Positions 38,099 through 48,012 of a stretch of DNA of 64,000 nt are shown in pieces; position 1 is the first letter of the stretch, and each line of letters starts with the position of its first letter. The position numbers and the translations under genes are program-made. This DNA is from Vibrio gelatinilyticus (GTDB taxonomy: Bacteria > Pseudomonadota > Gammaproteobacteria > Enterobacterales > Vibrionaceae), in contig NZ_JAJNNZ010000001.1 of NCBI RefSeq assembly GCF_022836845.1, positions 62,001 through 126,000 of the forward strand. The letters run 5' to 3'. Below the pieces are notes generated by a model that did not search any database, had not been told where the DNA came from, and was given only the letters and a program-made list of their open reading frames with translations.

Positions 38099-39054
38099 GA
38101 CGTGGCTCCTGTAGTGATAGCTTGCTCTTTTTCAGCATTTTGCTTTTCTTTTTTCTGTCGTTTTTCAGCTTTACGCTCTTCGCGGCGATAGCGCGCCATG
38201 ATTCGTTGCGCTTTCAATTTCGGGTTAGAAATCTCATCGATAGAGAAGTTGATTAGCGCCAAACCTATTGCAACAGAAGCAAGTGCCACACTCGGTGCCA
38301 CAATCTCCCACCAGGCTCCGATGCGAATCGCCGAAGTTTGATCTGCGTTGTAAAGCATGCTGCCCCACGTCACGCTCAAAGGGTCTCCAAGGCCAATAAA
38401 CTCTAACGTCGCTTGAGTCATAATTGCGTAAATTACGGTGCCGATGAAGCTGCTGGCTAAAATGGACATCATGTTAGGCATCACTTCGGCAAAAAGCATT
38501 CTCGGGCGGCTTTCACCCATCACTTGTGCCGCATGAACAAAGTCTTTATTACGAATTGCCAACGTTTGTGAACGAATAACCCTTGCACCCCAAGGCCAAG
38601 ATGTTGCACCAATAATCACCGCAATGACAAAAGGTGAGACCTGACCAAGAAAAGCCGCCAGAACAAGCATCAAAGGAAGGGTTGGGATAACCATCACTAG
38701 GTTGGTAAAGAAAGAAAGCGTGTTATCGACTCGGCCACCAAAGTAGCCAGAAGAAATACCGACAACCATCGCCATTAACATCACAAAGGTACCAGCAACA
38801 AAGCCAACCATTAAGGATGTTTGTCCTCCATAAAGTACCTGAGCCCAGACATCACGTCCCATACGTGTTGTCCCCATTAAGTGCTCCATTGATGGCGCTT
38901 GATGTGGTCTAGCGATACGAGCTGTGGGTTCAAAAGAACTAAACAACGGCGCCGCAAAACATAAAACGACAACGGCTGAAACTAGAAAGATACCCACCGC
39001 AGCTTTCGGATTATCGAGCAAAAATTGCTTACAAATAGTTAGATATTTTTTCAT
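38095..39054 (-). CDS. ABC transporter permease (DppC/OppC-like)
   Basis: 319 residues with about six hydrophobic segments. The permease signature is around VMGESRPRMLFAEVMPNMM. The C-terminal ~25 residues are a charged Lys/Glu-rich tail (EKRQKKEKQNAEKEQ), unusual for the family. It lies 9 bases after the other permease and overlaps the following ATPase gene. Confidence 0.9.
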   Translation of the reverse strand: MKKYLTICKQFLLDNPKAAVGIFLVSAVVVLCFAAPLFSSFEPTARIARPHQAPSMEHLMGTTRMGRDVWAQVLYGGQTSLMVGFVAGTFVMLMAMVVGISSGYFGGRVDNTLSFFTNLVMVIPTLPLMLVLAAFLGQVSPFVIAVIIGATSWPWGARVIRSQTLAIRNKDFVHAAQVMGESRPRMLFAEVMPNMMSILASSFIGTVIYAIMTQATLEFIGLGDPLSVTWGSMLYNADQTSAIRIGAWWEIVAPSVALASVAIGLALINFSIDEISNPKLKAQRIMARYRREERKAEKRQKKEKQNAEKEQAITTGATS

Positions 39055-39063
39055 TACTCTCTC

Positions 39064-40056
39064 CTAGGCCTCGAGCTCAGTGCGTAGACGTGGGTCTAAG
39101 ATAAACATCAATAAATCGGCAATAAAGTTGGCGCTCAATACCATAAACGTCATGACCAATAGATAGCCTTGAATTAGCGGATAATCGCGGGACAGCATTG
39201 CCTGGAACATCACCTGCCCCAGACCTGGGTAGTTGAAGATGATTTCGATGATCAAAGAACCCGCGAAAATCGCACCGATAGACATAGCAAATGAGGTGAT
39301 CATCGGTAAAATCGCGTTACGAGCGCCGTATTGCAGCATGACCTTGCGGTCTTTGACCCCTTTAGCCCACCCCATCACAATGAAGTCTTCACCCAACTGG
39401 TTAATCATGTTTGAACGCATACCCATCACGCCACCCATGCCTAATAACACCATGCTAAACAGCGGCAAAGCTAAGTGATATAAAACGCTTGAAATGTAAG
39501 TCCAGCTCAATTCAGGATCGAGTGCTGGGTCATAGGCATAACCTGTCGGAAACCACCCCAAATCTGAGGCAAAAACAAAGTAGATCAATAGCGCCATAAC
39601 AACAGCAGGAATCGAAGAAATCACCACCGATGAAACCGTGATGACACTGTCAAGCCAAGTACCTCGTTTCCAGGCGACAAAAATACCGAGTAATGTCGTC
39701 ACTGTGTATGAAATCAGAATATAGGAACCAACAAGCAATGACGTCCAAATCATTCCGCGACCAAGAACATCAAATACTGGCTGATAAAAGCGAGTTGACG
39801 TTCCCCAATCACCAGAGAGAATGCTGGTTAAATAAGACAAAAACTGTTCATAAAGAGGAACTGAAGTGGAGTAGCCATAAAGCATTTCGAGTGCTGCGAC
39901 CATCTCGGGTGTAATTTGACCGCCAGATTGCGCTAGGCGACCAAGAAAGGACTGAATAGGATCTCCCGGCATCATTCGGGGTAAGAAAAAGTTAATGGTG
40001 ACGGCACCAAGAAAAGCTAAGACATAGAAGCCAAAACGGCTCAAAATATACTTCAT
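39064..40056 (-). CDS. ABC transporter permease (DppB/OppB-like)
   Basis: 330 residues with six hydrophobic segments. The N-terminus MKYILSRFGFYVLAFLGAVT and the loop motif YGARNAILPMITSFAMSIG are typical of the DppB family. It follows the binding-protein gene after ~100 bases that hold a hairpin. Confidence 0.9.
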   Translation of the reverse strand: MKYILSRFGFYVLAFLGAVTINFFLPRMMPGDPIQSFLGRLAQSGGQITPEMVAALEMLYGYSTSVPLYEQFLSYLTSILSGDWGTSTRFYQPVFDVLGRGMIWTSLLVGSYILISYTVTTLLGIFVAWKRGTWLDSVITVSSVVISSIPAVVMALLIYFVFASDLGWFPTGYAYDPALDPELSWTYISSVLYHLALPLFSMVLLGMGGVMGMRSNMINQLGEDFIVMGWAKGVKDRKVMLQYGARNAILPMITSFAMSIGAIFAGSLIIEIIFNYPGLGQVMFQAMLSRDYPLIQGYLLVMTFMVLSANFIADLLMFILDPRLRTELEA

Positions 40057-40111
40057 TGTTATACTCCAACGACGAAAGTACTCACCAAATAATCAAAATA
40101 GATAATCATAA

Positions 40112-40142
40112 AGGGTGCTCACCCAAACTGGGCGAGCACTGT
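40112..40142 (-). other. Hairpin between binding-protein gene and permease genes
   Basis: GTGCTCACCC and GGGCGAGCAC pair with one mismatch around a 5-base loop in the gap after the binding-protein stop. Such structures often raise the share of binding-protein mRNA over the downstream genes by partial termination or protection; there is no long T-run. Confidence 0.45.
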
Positions 40143-40155
40143 TGCTATTCAACAA

Positions 40156-41817
40156 TTAGTTTTGCTTTGGTTTTAGGTTCATTAGGTGAACTAGGCGATC
40201 CATACCTTCAAAAGGTGCGGGAAGTACGAATGGGTTTTCTGCTGATGCCCAACCTTCAAAGCGCGCATCGTTATAGACATACCAAACACCGTTGTAGTAC
40301 AGAGGAACTTGCACCGCTTGCTCTGCATAAATGCGCTCGATTTGCGCACCAATCTCTTTTTGCTTATTGAGATCACGCGTTTTTGCTAAACTTTCAATTA
40401 GGTTATCTAAGTCATCGCTGGTGTAGTTGTGCATGCTCGTCGACCACCAAATACCCGTGTTCGCATAGCGAGAGTGCATCGTTTGATCATAGAAGCGCCA
40501 AGGAGAACTTTGGATTGTGCCTGCAGCCATCGTTGCTTCGAAGTTGTTCTCAGCCCAGTTTTGAGCGTATGAGTTTACTTCCGGTGTAATGATATTAGCG
40601 TTGATCCCTGCCATGCGTAGACCTTCAACGGCAATACCAACGTTATTAACCCAATCACTCCAACCACTAGGAACCTGAATACGGAACGTCAATGGTTGAC
40701 CTGTTGGTGTTTCTACATAACCGTCGCCATTAGTGTCTTTAAAACCGCCGTTAGCCAGCTCTTCTTTAGCCGCTTTAATGTCGTAACGATAGAATTCGTT
40801 CCACGTATTGTCTGCCGCTTCATCGCGCCATGACCAGTGGGTCTTCGGCAGGTTAGTTGCCGGGTTACCACCTTCTACGTAGCCATAAGCTCCAATCATA
40901 ATCATCGCGTCACGGTCCATCGAAAGGTTCATTGCTCGACGGAAGTTGATATTGCTAAACGCTTCTTGTGCTGCTTCATTCTTAGTGTTGTAGTTCATGG
41001 CGATACGAACGCCATCATTCGATGGGAACCAGTACTTGTTGTTCGGGTGCTTGCTAACAAACGTTCGTTCAATATCAGGAATGAAGATACCTGCCCAGTC
41101 GATTTCGCCTTTCGCCAACATTTCTAGCGCGGCGTCATTAGATGAGTATTGAGGGAACTCTAAGCATTCAATCGCCAGATCTGGATTCCAGTAGTGTGGG
41201 TTACGACATTGAACATAAACTTGAGGTGTAAAACGTTGGATTTCGGTAAAAGGACCGGTACCAACAGGGTTCTCATTGACAAACGCAGCAGGCTTATCGA
41301 TTTGGGACCAGATGTGTTTTGGTATCATTTTCACGCCACCGCCAATGATGTCTTCAGCTGCAAAGGCATTGGCTTCGTGTAAATAGATTTTCACTTGCAG
41401 ATCGTTTACTTTTTCGATTTTAGCGATACGGCTTCCCATGCCGGCCCCATCAATCTCAGGGTGTTGTGTCGGGTAAGTGTACGAGAATACGACATCATCC
41501 GCTGTAAAGGCTTCACCGTCTGACCATTTCACACCCTCACGAAGATCAACAGTGATGACTTTCATGTCGTCACTAAGCTCATAGCCAGTTGCCAGCCAAG
41601 GATGCACTTTTGATGAGTCTAATTGACTAAAAATGACCAAAGACTCGTAAGCGAAATCGGTACGTCCACCGACCCATGGGTTGTAATTACGTACCCATCC
41701 CGTCGTGCTGTCATTTAAGATTCTTAGATTCGGTACCGAAGATGTCTCATCTGAAGCCTGAACAGGCAACGCAGCTGCTAGAGCAAGGGCGGAAAGCGCA
41801 AATAGATTTTTTTTCAT
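40156..41817 (-). CDS. ABC transporter substrate-binding protein, family 5 (probable oligosaccharide binder)
   Basis: 553 residues. A signal peptide (LFALSALALAAALPVQA) precedes an SBP_bac_5 fold with LREGVKWSDGEAFTADDVVFSY, PVGTGPFTEIQ and NINFRRAMNLSMDRDAM. Family 5 includes dipeptide binders but also the Vibrio chitin-oligosaccharide and cello-oligosaccharide binders. The adjacent GH3 enzyme favours a beta-linked oligosaccharide (inference). It is the first gene of the unit; a CRP-like site lies about 90 bases upstream. Confidence 0.88.
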   Translation of the reverse strand: MKKNLFALSALALAAALPVQASDETSSVPNLRILNDSTTGWVRNYNPWVGGRTDFAYESLVIFSQLDSSKVHPWLATGYELSDDMKVITVDLREGVKWSDGEAFTADDVVFSYTYPTQHPEIDGAGMGSRIAKIEKVNDLQVKIYLHEANAFAAEDIIGGGVKMIPKHIWSQIDKPAAFVNENPVGTGPFTEIQRFTPQVYVQCRNPHYWNPDLAIECLEFPQYSSNDAALEMLAKGEIDWAGIFIPDIERTFVSKHPNNKYWFPSNDGVRIAMNYNTKNEAAQEAFSNINFRRAMNLSMDRDAMIMIGAYGYVEGGNPATNLPKTHWSWRDEAADNTWNEFYRYDIKAAKEELANGGFKDTNGDGYVETPTGQPLTFRIQVPSGWSDWVNNVGIAVEGLRMAGINANIITPEVNSYAQNWAENNFEATMAAGTIQSSPWRFYDQTMHSRYANTGIWWSTSMHNYTSDDLDNLIESLAKTRDLNKQKEIGAQIERIYAEQAVQVPLYYNGVWYVYNDARFEGWASAENPFVLPAPFEGMDRLVHLMNLKPKQN

Positions 41818-42472
41818 TGTAAGTCCTTCTCAATTGAGTATCGCAAGTGATGTTCGAAAAACATAAGTTGCCAGCATCATATAAGTTGGAATTAAACTTT
41901 ATTGCTCGTAATGTCACATTTAAGCCTTGGTGTTCGGTTTTTATTTCAAAAAGAAGAGTTAAATTAAACTACCAGCACCCAACATGAAACTTTTCTATTA
42001 TAAACAAATAAAAAACAAACAAATACACAGCAACCTACTGTTTTAATTATATTTAATAAGAATAACCCCATGAAATAAATACAACTCGATAACCCTTACC
42101 CTTTAAAAAATAGCGCTATCAATCAGAATAAAAACTTCTTTTTCAAGAACTAAAAATAAGCTTAAATTGATCGGATTATATAAAATAAGCCTAATGTTTA
42201 ACTCTGAGGATAGTTTGTTAATATAAGTAGCAACCCGTTATTTATAATTATTAACAACTTTTACAGTTCGTTCTAATGGGTATTGATTTAGTGACGATAA
42301 ATAGCGCAAATTTTAGTACACTTTTTCTTAATAAACGTTGATGGGTACGAGCGCGTCGTCTAAATAGGTTTTGCACTAATGTGCATTAAGTTAGGTGATG
42401 AGTCGCTAACCGGAACAAGCGTTAATGCGCTCTTAGATTCAAAGCCTAGTAGAAAAGGGACTTCAGCGCCGA
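41818..42472. other. Long AT-rich intergenic region
   Basis: About 650 bases with no convincing gene. The left part serves as promoter region for the binding-protein gene (CRP-like site 41900-41921). The right part, before the strong plus-strand hairpin at 42473, may encode a short RNA. A 91-codon frame at 42379-42654 runs through two hairpins and is not credible. Confidence 0.45.
41900..41921 (-). promoter_or_regulatory. CRP-like site upstream of the oligosaccharide transporter
   Basis: Read on the minus strand, the 22-mer starts AAATGTGA, identical to the left half of the CRP consensus; the right half (GAGCAATA) matches poorly. It sits about 85-105 bases before the binding-protein ATG. Catabolite control of such a unit would be expected. 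Confidence 0.4.
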
Positions 42473-42505
42473 CCGTGTCTGTCGTAAACAGACACGGGTT
42501 GTTTT
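42473..42505 (+). terminator. Strong plus-strand terminator without an upstream gene
   Basis: CCGTGTCTGT and ACAGACACGG form a perfect 10-bp stem with a CGTAA loop, followed by GTTGTTTT. No plus-strand protein gene precedes it, so it may end a small RNA. Confidence 0.6.
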
Positions 42506-42528
42506 GGACGATGATTCACAAAGTAAAC

Positions 42529-42558
42529 AAGCCCTTTACGACGTGTCATAAAGGGCTT
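42529..42558 (-). terminator. Terminator after nspC
   Basis: On the minus strand AAGCCCTTTA and TAAAGGGCTT pair perfectly with a 10-base loop, about 75 bases after the nspC stop. The following sequence is only moderately T-rich (GTTTACTTTG). Confidence 0.5.
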
Positions 42559-42633
42559 GCTGAAAGAGAACAATTATTACCGAACGGTCACATTCTTTAT
42601 ATTGCAATTAATCAGATAGATAAGTGTCTAAAG

Positions 42634-43767
42634 TTAGCTAACTTTCCATTGTGATAAAGAACGTTTAAAGTCTTCATAACCAAACTCGTTAAGCTTTTGA
42701 ATGTCCCCACTTGAGCGCTCACAATAGATTGAAGGCATTTTGAGTCCATTAAACCAGTTGAGCTTTACCATGGTATAACCTGCGCTGTCTAGAATATGCA
42801 GCTGTTGTCCTACTCTTAAAGGCTGTTCAAAATGGGCCACACAAAATTGATCACCAGCGAGGCACGAACACGAACCGATGACGTATTCGTGCTCACCTTG
42901 CTCGCTTGCTTCCAAAATACTGGCTGGCTCGTCGTAGATAAGTGTATCTAAACGATGCGCTTCGGTTGCAGAGTTCACTATCGCCGTTTTCTTCTCATTT
43001 TCGACAATATCCACGACCGTCACCACAAGATCGGTAGTTTTAGTAATAATGGCTTCACCTGGTTCGAGATACATCTGAACTCCATGTTTCTCAGAAAAGG
43101 CTTTTAGAGCGGCACCAAGTTTATCGATGTCGTAGCCTGGCCAGGTAAAGAACACGCCACCGCCCATACTCACCCAATCGAGTTTGTCTAAATGTTCACC
43201 AAACTGCTTAGAAATAGAATCTAACAAGCTAATGAACGCGTCCACATCTTTGTTTTCGCAGTTCATATGGAACATCACACCATCAATTGAATCAAAGACA
43301 CTTGATTCGATATGATCAGCCTGCACCCCAAGGCGAGAGTATTTGCGAGCTGGGTTAGCGAGATCTTGCCCTGCATAACTCACACCTGGATTGAGACGCA
43401 GACCCATCGATGCTTTACCGTCAACAATGTGACGATAAGCCGCAAGTTGTGATTGCGAGTTAAAGATCATTTTGTCACAAATGTCAGAAACTTCTCGAAC
43501 ATCGTCTTCGGTGTACCCCACACTGTAAGCATGTGTCTCACCGCCGAAAGTTTCGTAACCCAATTTAACTTCAAAAGGACCACTACTGGTAGATCCATCC
43601 AAATAGGGTTTGATGATGTCAAACACGCCCCAGGTAGAGAAACATTTGAGTGCGAGGACAAGCTTCACTCCTGAGATCTCTTTAAGATGTTTCGCCTTCT
43701 CAAGGTTCTCGATCAGCTTGTCTTCATTAATCATGAAATAAGGCGTTTTAAGTTCGCATTTTTGCAT
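42634..43767 (-). CDS. nspC: Carboxynorspermidine decarboxylase
   Basis: I use ATG 43767 ([18 protein letters not shown]), which gives 377 residues, the length known for Vibrio NspC; an in-frame ATG lies 15 codons upstream. The protein is an alanine-racemase-fold PLP enzyme. The PLP lysine is in [15 protein letters not shown], and the catalytic region includes [10 protein letters not shown]. It decarboxylates carboxynorspermidine to norspermidine, a vibrio polyamine that affects biofilm formation. It is the last gene of the unit. Confidence 0.94.
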   Translation of the reverse strand: MQKCELKTPYFMINEDKLIENLEKAKHLKEISGVKLVLALKCFSTWGVFDIIKPYLDGSTSSGPFEVKLGYETFGGETHAYSVGYTEDDVREVSDICDKMIFNSQSQLAAYRHIVDGKASMGLRLNPGVSYAGQDLANPARKYSRLGVQADHIESSVFDSIDGVMFHMNCENKDVDAFISLLDSISKQFGEHLDKLDWVSMGGGVFFTWPGYDIDKLGAALKAFSEKHGVQMYLEPGEAIITKTTDLVVTVVDIVENEKKTAIVNSATEAHRLDTLIYDEPASILEASEQGEHEYVIGSCSCLAGDQFCVAHFEQPLRVGQQLHILDSAGYTMVKLNWFNGLKMPSIYCERSSGDIQKLNEFGYEDFKRSLSQWKVS

Positions 43768-43850
43768 CTGTTCATCACTCTTAAAATCGAACAAAGCCGA
43801 TGCATTAAGCATCGGCTTACAATATCTAAATAGGATAGCTGAATTCGCGA

Positions 43851-45095
43851 TTACTTCAGGATCTTAATATCAGGAGCACCGACTTCCAACTCTTGAACAT
43901 GCCAGTCTAAACCGATTTCAGGCATTGTTTTTAAGAACGGATCAGGGTCTAGTTGTTCCATATTAAACACGCCAGCCTCTGCCCACTGTCCACTGAAATA
44001 CTGAAGTGCAGCAGTGATTGCAGGTACACCCGTTGTATAGGATATTGCTTGGTGCTCCACGTCTTCGTATGCCACTTCATGATCGGCGTTGTTGTAAATA
44101 AAGACTGAACGCTCTTTACCGTCTTTTTTACCTTGTACCCAGGTACCGATACAGGTTTTTCCAGTATAGCCCGGAGCTAAAGAAGTCGGATCAGGTAGAA
44201 GCGCCTTTAGTACATGCAACGGCTGTACTACCGTGCCATCATGCAGCGTTAGCGGATCAGGGCTAAGCAGGCCAATATCACGCATACAGTTAAAGTAGTT
44301 TAGATACTTATCACCAAAGCCCATCCAGAACTCGATACGTTTGGCAGGAATAAACTCTTGCATAGAGCGCACTTCATCGTGAGCCATTGAGTAAACTTTA
44401 TGTTTACCTACAAGCGGGAAGTCAAACTCAAGCATACGGGTATGACATTCTACTTGCTTCCACTCGCCTTCTTCCCAATAAAAAGAGTCACCTTGGATCT
44501 CTAGCATGTTGGTTTCTGGGTCAAAGTTAGTCGCAAACTTCTTGCCGTGATCGCCAGCATTCACGTCCATAACATCGATGGTATCAATCTCATCGAACAG
44601 GTGCTTAACCGCATACGCAGCAAAAACACTCACCACACCTGGATCAAAACCAGCACCGAGAATGCCAGTGATACCCGCTTCTTTGAACTTGTCACGAAAG
44701 CCCCACTGCCAATCATAGGCTTGTGGCACTTGCTGGCCTTCAGAGCATAGGTCTACAGCAACAGACGTGTCTAAATAAGACACTTTTGCTTGCAGACATG
44801 CTTCCATGATGGTGATGTTTACCCATGGGGGACCTGCATTGATCACGAGATCAGGTTTCACTTCATTAATCAGAGCAACAAGAGCATCAACATCGTCTGC
44901 ATCAACAGCGCGAGCTTCCAGCTTTTTGCTAGGATTTTTTAGATTGTTTTTCTTCTTAATTGATTCAATGATCTTTTCGCATTTTGCCACAGTACGTGAC
45001 GCGATGGTGATGTCACCTAATACTTCGTTGTTCTGCGCCGCTTTATGCGCGACGACCCAACCAACACCACCGGCACCAATCTGTAAAATTGCCAT
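43851..45095 (-). CDS. Carboxynorspermidine synthase (dehydrogenase)
   Basis: 414 residues of the saccharopine dehydrogenase-like family. The NAD(P) motif is [20 protein letters not shown] at the N-terminus, and [20 protein letters not shown] and [15 protein letters not shown] are family motifs. It condenses diaminopropane with aspartate semialdehyde and reduces the imine using NADPH. Diaminopropane comes from the upstream fused gene and the product goes to NspC. The gap to the upstream gene is 19 bases. Confidence 0.93.
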   Translation of the reverse strand: MAILQIGAGGVGWVVAHKAAQNNEVLGDITIASRTVAKCEKIIESIKKKNNLKNPSKKLEARAVDADDVDALVALINEVKPDLVINAGPPWVNITIMEACLQAKVSYLDTSVAVDLCSEGQQVPQAYDWQWGFRDKFKEAGITGILGAGFDPGVVSVFAAYAVKHLFDEIDTIDVMDVNAGDHGKKFATNFDPETNMLEIQGDSFYWEEGEWKQVECHTRMLEFDFPLVGKHKVYSMAHDEVRSMQEFIPAKRIEFWMGFGDKYLNYFNCMRDIGLLSPDPLTLHDGTVVQPLHVLKALLPDPTSLAPGYTGKTCIGTWVQGKKDGKERSVFIYNNADHEVAYEDVEHQAISYTTGVPAITAALQYFSGQWAEAGVFNMEQLDPDPFLKTMPEIGLDWHVQELEVGAPDIKILK

Positions 45096-45114
45096 AGTTT
45101 GTTTCCTTTATCTC

Positions 45115-48012
45115 TTAGTGAGAGTTAGCTAGCTCAAGTGCTAATTGATTAATCTTATTAAGTAGTTGCTCGAAGTCTTCGAGCGTCAAGCAAGGATTTA
45201 AAATCGTAAACTTCAATGCTGAGTGGCCTTTTACGACCGTTTCCCCAAGAACCGCGACTCCACGAGTCAACGCTTCTATACGAATCGCTTTATTTAATTC
45301 ATCTATATCGGTTTCACCTTGGTTCACCGCTCGAAATAGAACAGTCGACAGCGATGGTTCAGCCAGCAATTCAAAATGGGAATGCTTGGATACAAGCTTA
45401 GCCACTTCCTGTGTTTGTGCCATAAGGTGATCGTACATTTCACCCAAAGCTTGCGGACCGACACTTTGCATCGTCATAAAGACTTTTAGGGCATCAAAAC
45501 GTTTAGTCGTAGTTATCGATTTATCGACTAAATTTGGCAACTCATCGTGTTCACGATTTAAATAATCAGCATGATGGACCAGATATTTAAAGTTCACTTT
45601 TTCTTTTAGAAGTAGCGAGCCGCAACTAATCGTTTGATAGAACAACTTATGGAAGTCGACACTGACAGAATCAGCTTGTTCGATTCCTTTTAGCTTAGAT
45701 TTGTGACCACTGAGAATCAAAGCTCCACCATAAGCACTGTCGACATGAAACCACAGCGCGTACTGTTGAGCGATAGCCGCCATAGCATTAAGATCATCAA
45801 TCGCACCGTGATCAGTCGTTCCTGCAGTACCCACTAAGGCAAAAGGAATCAATCCCTCTGCTTTTAGCGACTCAATATCAGCCTTTAGTGCTTCGATTTT
45901 GATCGTGCCATTTTCGTTGGTTGCCACGCAATGCACCGCTTTCTCACCGAGTCCGAGCAAAGATGCTGACTTTTGAACAGTGAAGTGCGATTTATCCGAG
46001 CACACAATGCGAAGTCTGTCTGCATAACTAGGCAAACCTAGTTTTTGAATAGAATGACCATCTTTTTGATCGGCGATGCGATCACGTGCCAATAACAACC
46101 CCATAAGGTTACTTTGCGTTCCACCACTGGTGAAAATCCCGTCGGCATTGTTACCAAGCTCATAGCGCTCACACAGCCAGTTCAACACTTTCTGTTCCAC
46201 ATAAGTGGCTGCTGAAGCTTGATCCCAAGAGTCCATAGATTGGTTAAGTGCTGCAATCATAGCTTCTGCTGCAATGGCAGGCATCAACGGCGGAGTGTGC
46301 AGATGAGCGATGCAATCTGGATGTTGGGTAAAAATCGAGTTTTCAGCCACCAACTCCGCAGTTTCATCGACAATATGTTGTAGGCTTTCGTTACTGCTGT
46401 CTAAGCTGACCGCATTGATAGCTGACTCAAGTACACTAGGTTCAAGACCTGAATAAGGCTTATCTACTTTCTCAAACAGCTCTTTCATTGCTTGAGTGGT
46501 ATGATTCATTACCCGTGCGAATTCTGTCGCACCTTGTTCACCAGCATGAATAAAGTGTTTTTTCCATGTCTCAACTTTCGCGCTGTGCTCAGATTTCTGT
46601 CCACCGCCAGCTACGACTATCGCTTCTTCAATGGTTCGAAGTGCAAAGTCAATCTGCTCAAAACTGATGATAAGCGGTGGCAAGAATCGAATAACTGAGC
46701 CATCACGTCCGCCCTTTTCGACCATCAGGCCGCGCTCTAATGCCGCACGCTGGATCGCTAAGGTCAGATCACCGTCTGCAACAGGTTCACCAAATTTATT
46801 GTGTTCGCCCGTTGGTTTGACGATTTCAACCCCCAGCATCAAGCCTTTGCCACGCACTTCTGCGATGCAGTTAACTCGCTCTTTGATTTTATTTAGGCCA
46901 AGGCGCAGGTACTCACCGGCGACGCTTGCATGTTCGACAAGATTATCACGCTCGATGATCTCTAACGCTTTTTCGCCAGATACCATCGCAAGTTGGTTGC
47001 CACGAAATGTCCCTGTGTGCTCGCCGGCATTCCAGGTATCTACTTGCTTGTTAAACACAAGAATAGACATTGGCAGGCCACCACCTATCGCTTTAGACAA
47101 ACAAAGAATATCAGGGTTGATGCCTGCTTCTTCAAAAGCAAAACGGTAACCAGTTTTACCTACACCACACTGAATCTCATCGAGGATCAACAATATTTCA
47201 TGCTCATCACAGATACGGCGCAGTTCCTGTAGCCAAAAAGCTGGAGCAGGAATCACCCCACCCTCACCTTGCACTGGTTCAACGATGATAGCGGCAGGCT
47301 TCATAATGCCGGCTTCATCATCATTGAGTAGACGCTCAATGTAACGAATACTTTGCTTAGCACCGGCATCTCCGCCCAAACCGAACGGGCAGCGCAGGTT
47401 GTAAGGGAAAGGCATAAAGTGAACGTCGGACATCAACCCCGTGCGACGCGCTTTAGTACCAAGATTACCCATCATGCCCATAGTGCCGTTGGTCATCCCG
47501 TGGTAAGCACCACGAAAAGCAAACATGGTGTTTCTGCCAGTGGTTTGTTTTGCCAACTTGATGGCCGCTTCTACGGCATCGGTACCCGATGGGCCGCAGA
47601 ACTGAATCACAGAATCCGCCGCAAAAGACTCCGGAAGGAAAGCTTTTACACGCTTAATAAAACGATCTTTTACTTGAGTTGTAATATCAAGCGTTTGATA
47701 CGGTAATCCAGAATCAAGTTGATCTTTAAGTGCCTGGTTTATTTCCGGATGGTTATAACCCATTGCAAGCGTACCTGCCCCAGCAAGGCAATCTAAAAAG
47801 ACCTGACCGCGCGTATCCTCAACCAAAGCGCCATAGGCTCGTTTAATCGCGATGGGCAAACGACGAGGATATGAACGAACTTCAGATTCGTGCTCTGCTT
47901 GGTCAAGTAGCACTTGGTCCGGAGTTAAGTCGTATATGCTTTCAACGTGGGGAACTTGGCCCGATACTGAAGAACTAAATTCTGGTACGCCGAATTTGAA
48001 TGATGTACTCAT
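45115..48012 (-). CDS. Fused diaminobutyrate-2-oxoglutarate aminotransferase / L-2,4-diaminobutyrate decarboxylase
   Basis: 965 residues. The N-terminal half (about 1-455) is a class III aminotransferase with PLP lysine in LCLSKAIGGGLPMS and EPVQGEGGV. The C-terminal half (about 500-960) is a group II decarboxylase with PLP lysine in SVDFHKLFYQT and HVDSAYGGALI. Together they convert aspartate semialdehyde to diaminobutyrate and then 1,3-diaminopropane. This fusion is typical of vibrios and heads the norspermidine unit. The start has only AGG at -13 as ribosome site, and two short hairpins precede it. Confidence 0.94.
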   Translation of the reverse strand: MSTSFKFGVPEFSSSVSGQVPHVESIYDLTPDQVLLDQAEHESEVRSYPRRLPIAIKRAYGALVEDTRGQVFLDCLAGAGTLAMGYNHPEINQALKDQLDSGLPYQTLDITTQVKDRFIKRVKAFLPESFAADSVIQFCGPSGTDAVEAAIKLAKQTTGRNTMFAFRGAYHGMTNGTMGMMGNLGTKARRTGLMSDVHFMPFPYNLRCPFGLGGDAGAKQSIRYIERLLNDDEAGIMKPAAIIVEPVQGEGGVIPAPAFWLQELRRICDEHEILLILDEIQCGVGKTGYRFAFEEAGINPDILCLSKAIGGGLPMSILVFNKQVDTWNAGEHTGTFRGNQLAMVSGEKALEIIERDNLVEHASVAGEYLRLGLNKIKERVNCIAEVRGKGLMLGVEIVKPTGEHNKFGEPVADGDLTLAIQRAALERGLMVEKGGRDGSVIRFLPPLIISFEQIDFALRTIEEAIVVAGGGQKSEHSAKVETWKKHFIHAGEQGATEFARVMNHTTQAMKELFEKVDKPYSGLEPSVLESAINAVSLDSSNESLQHIVDETAELVAENSIFTQHPDCIAHLHTPPLMPAIAAEAMIAALNQSMDSWDQASAATYVEQKVLNWLCERYELGNNADGIFTSGGTQSNLMGLLLARDRIADQKDGHSIQKLGLPSYADRLRIVCSDKSHFTVQKSASLLGLGEKAVHCVATNENGTIKIEALKADIESLKAEGLIPFALVGTAGTTDHGAIDDLNAMAAIAQQYALWFHVDSAYGGALILSGHKSKLKGIEQADSVSVDFHKLFYQTISCGSLLLKEKVNFKYLVHHADYLNREHDELPNLVDKSITTTKRFDALKVFMTMQSVGPQALGEMYDHLMAQTQEVAKLVSKHSHFELLAEPSLSTVLFRAVNQGETDIDELNKAIRIEALTRGVAVLGETVVKGHSALKFTILNPCLTLEDFEQLLNKINQLALELANSH

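Noticed and set aside
42379..42654. 91-codon plus-strand frame
   Set aside because: It runs through a perfect terminator hairpin and a second long hairpin and into the nspC 3' end; composition is not protein-like.
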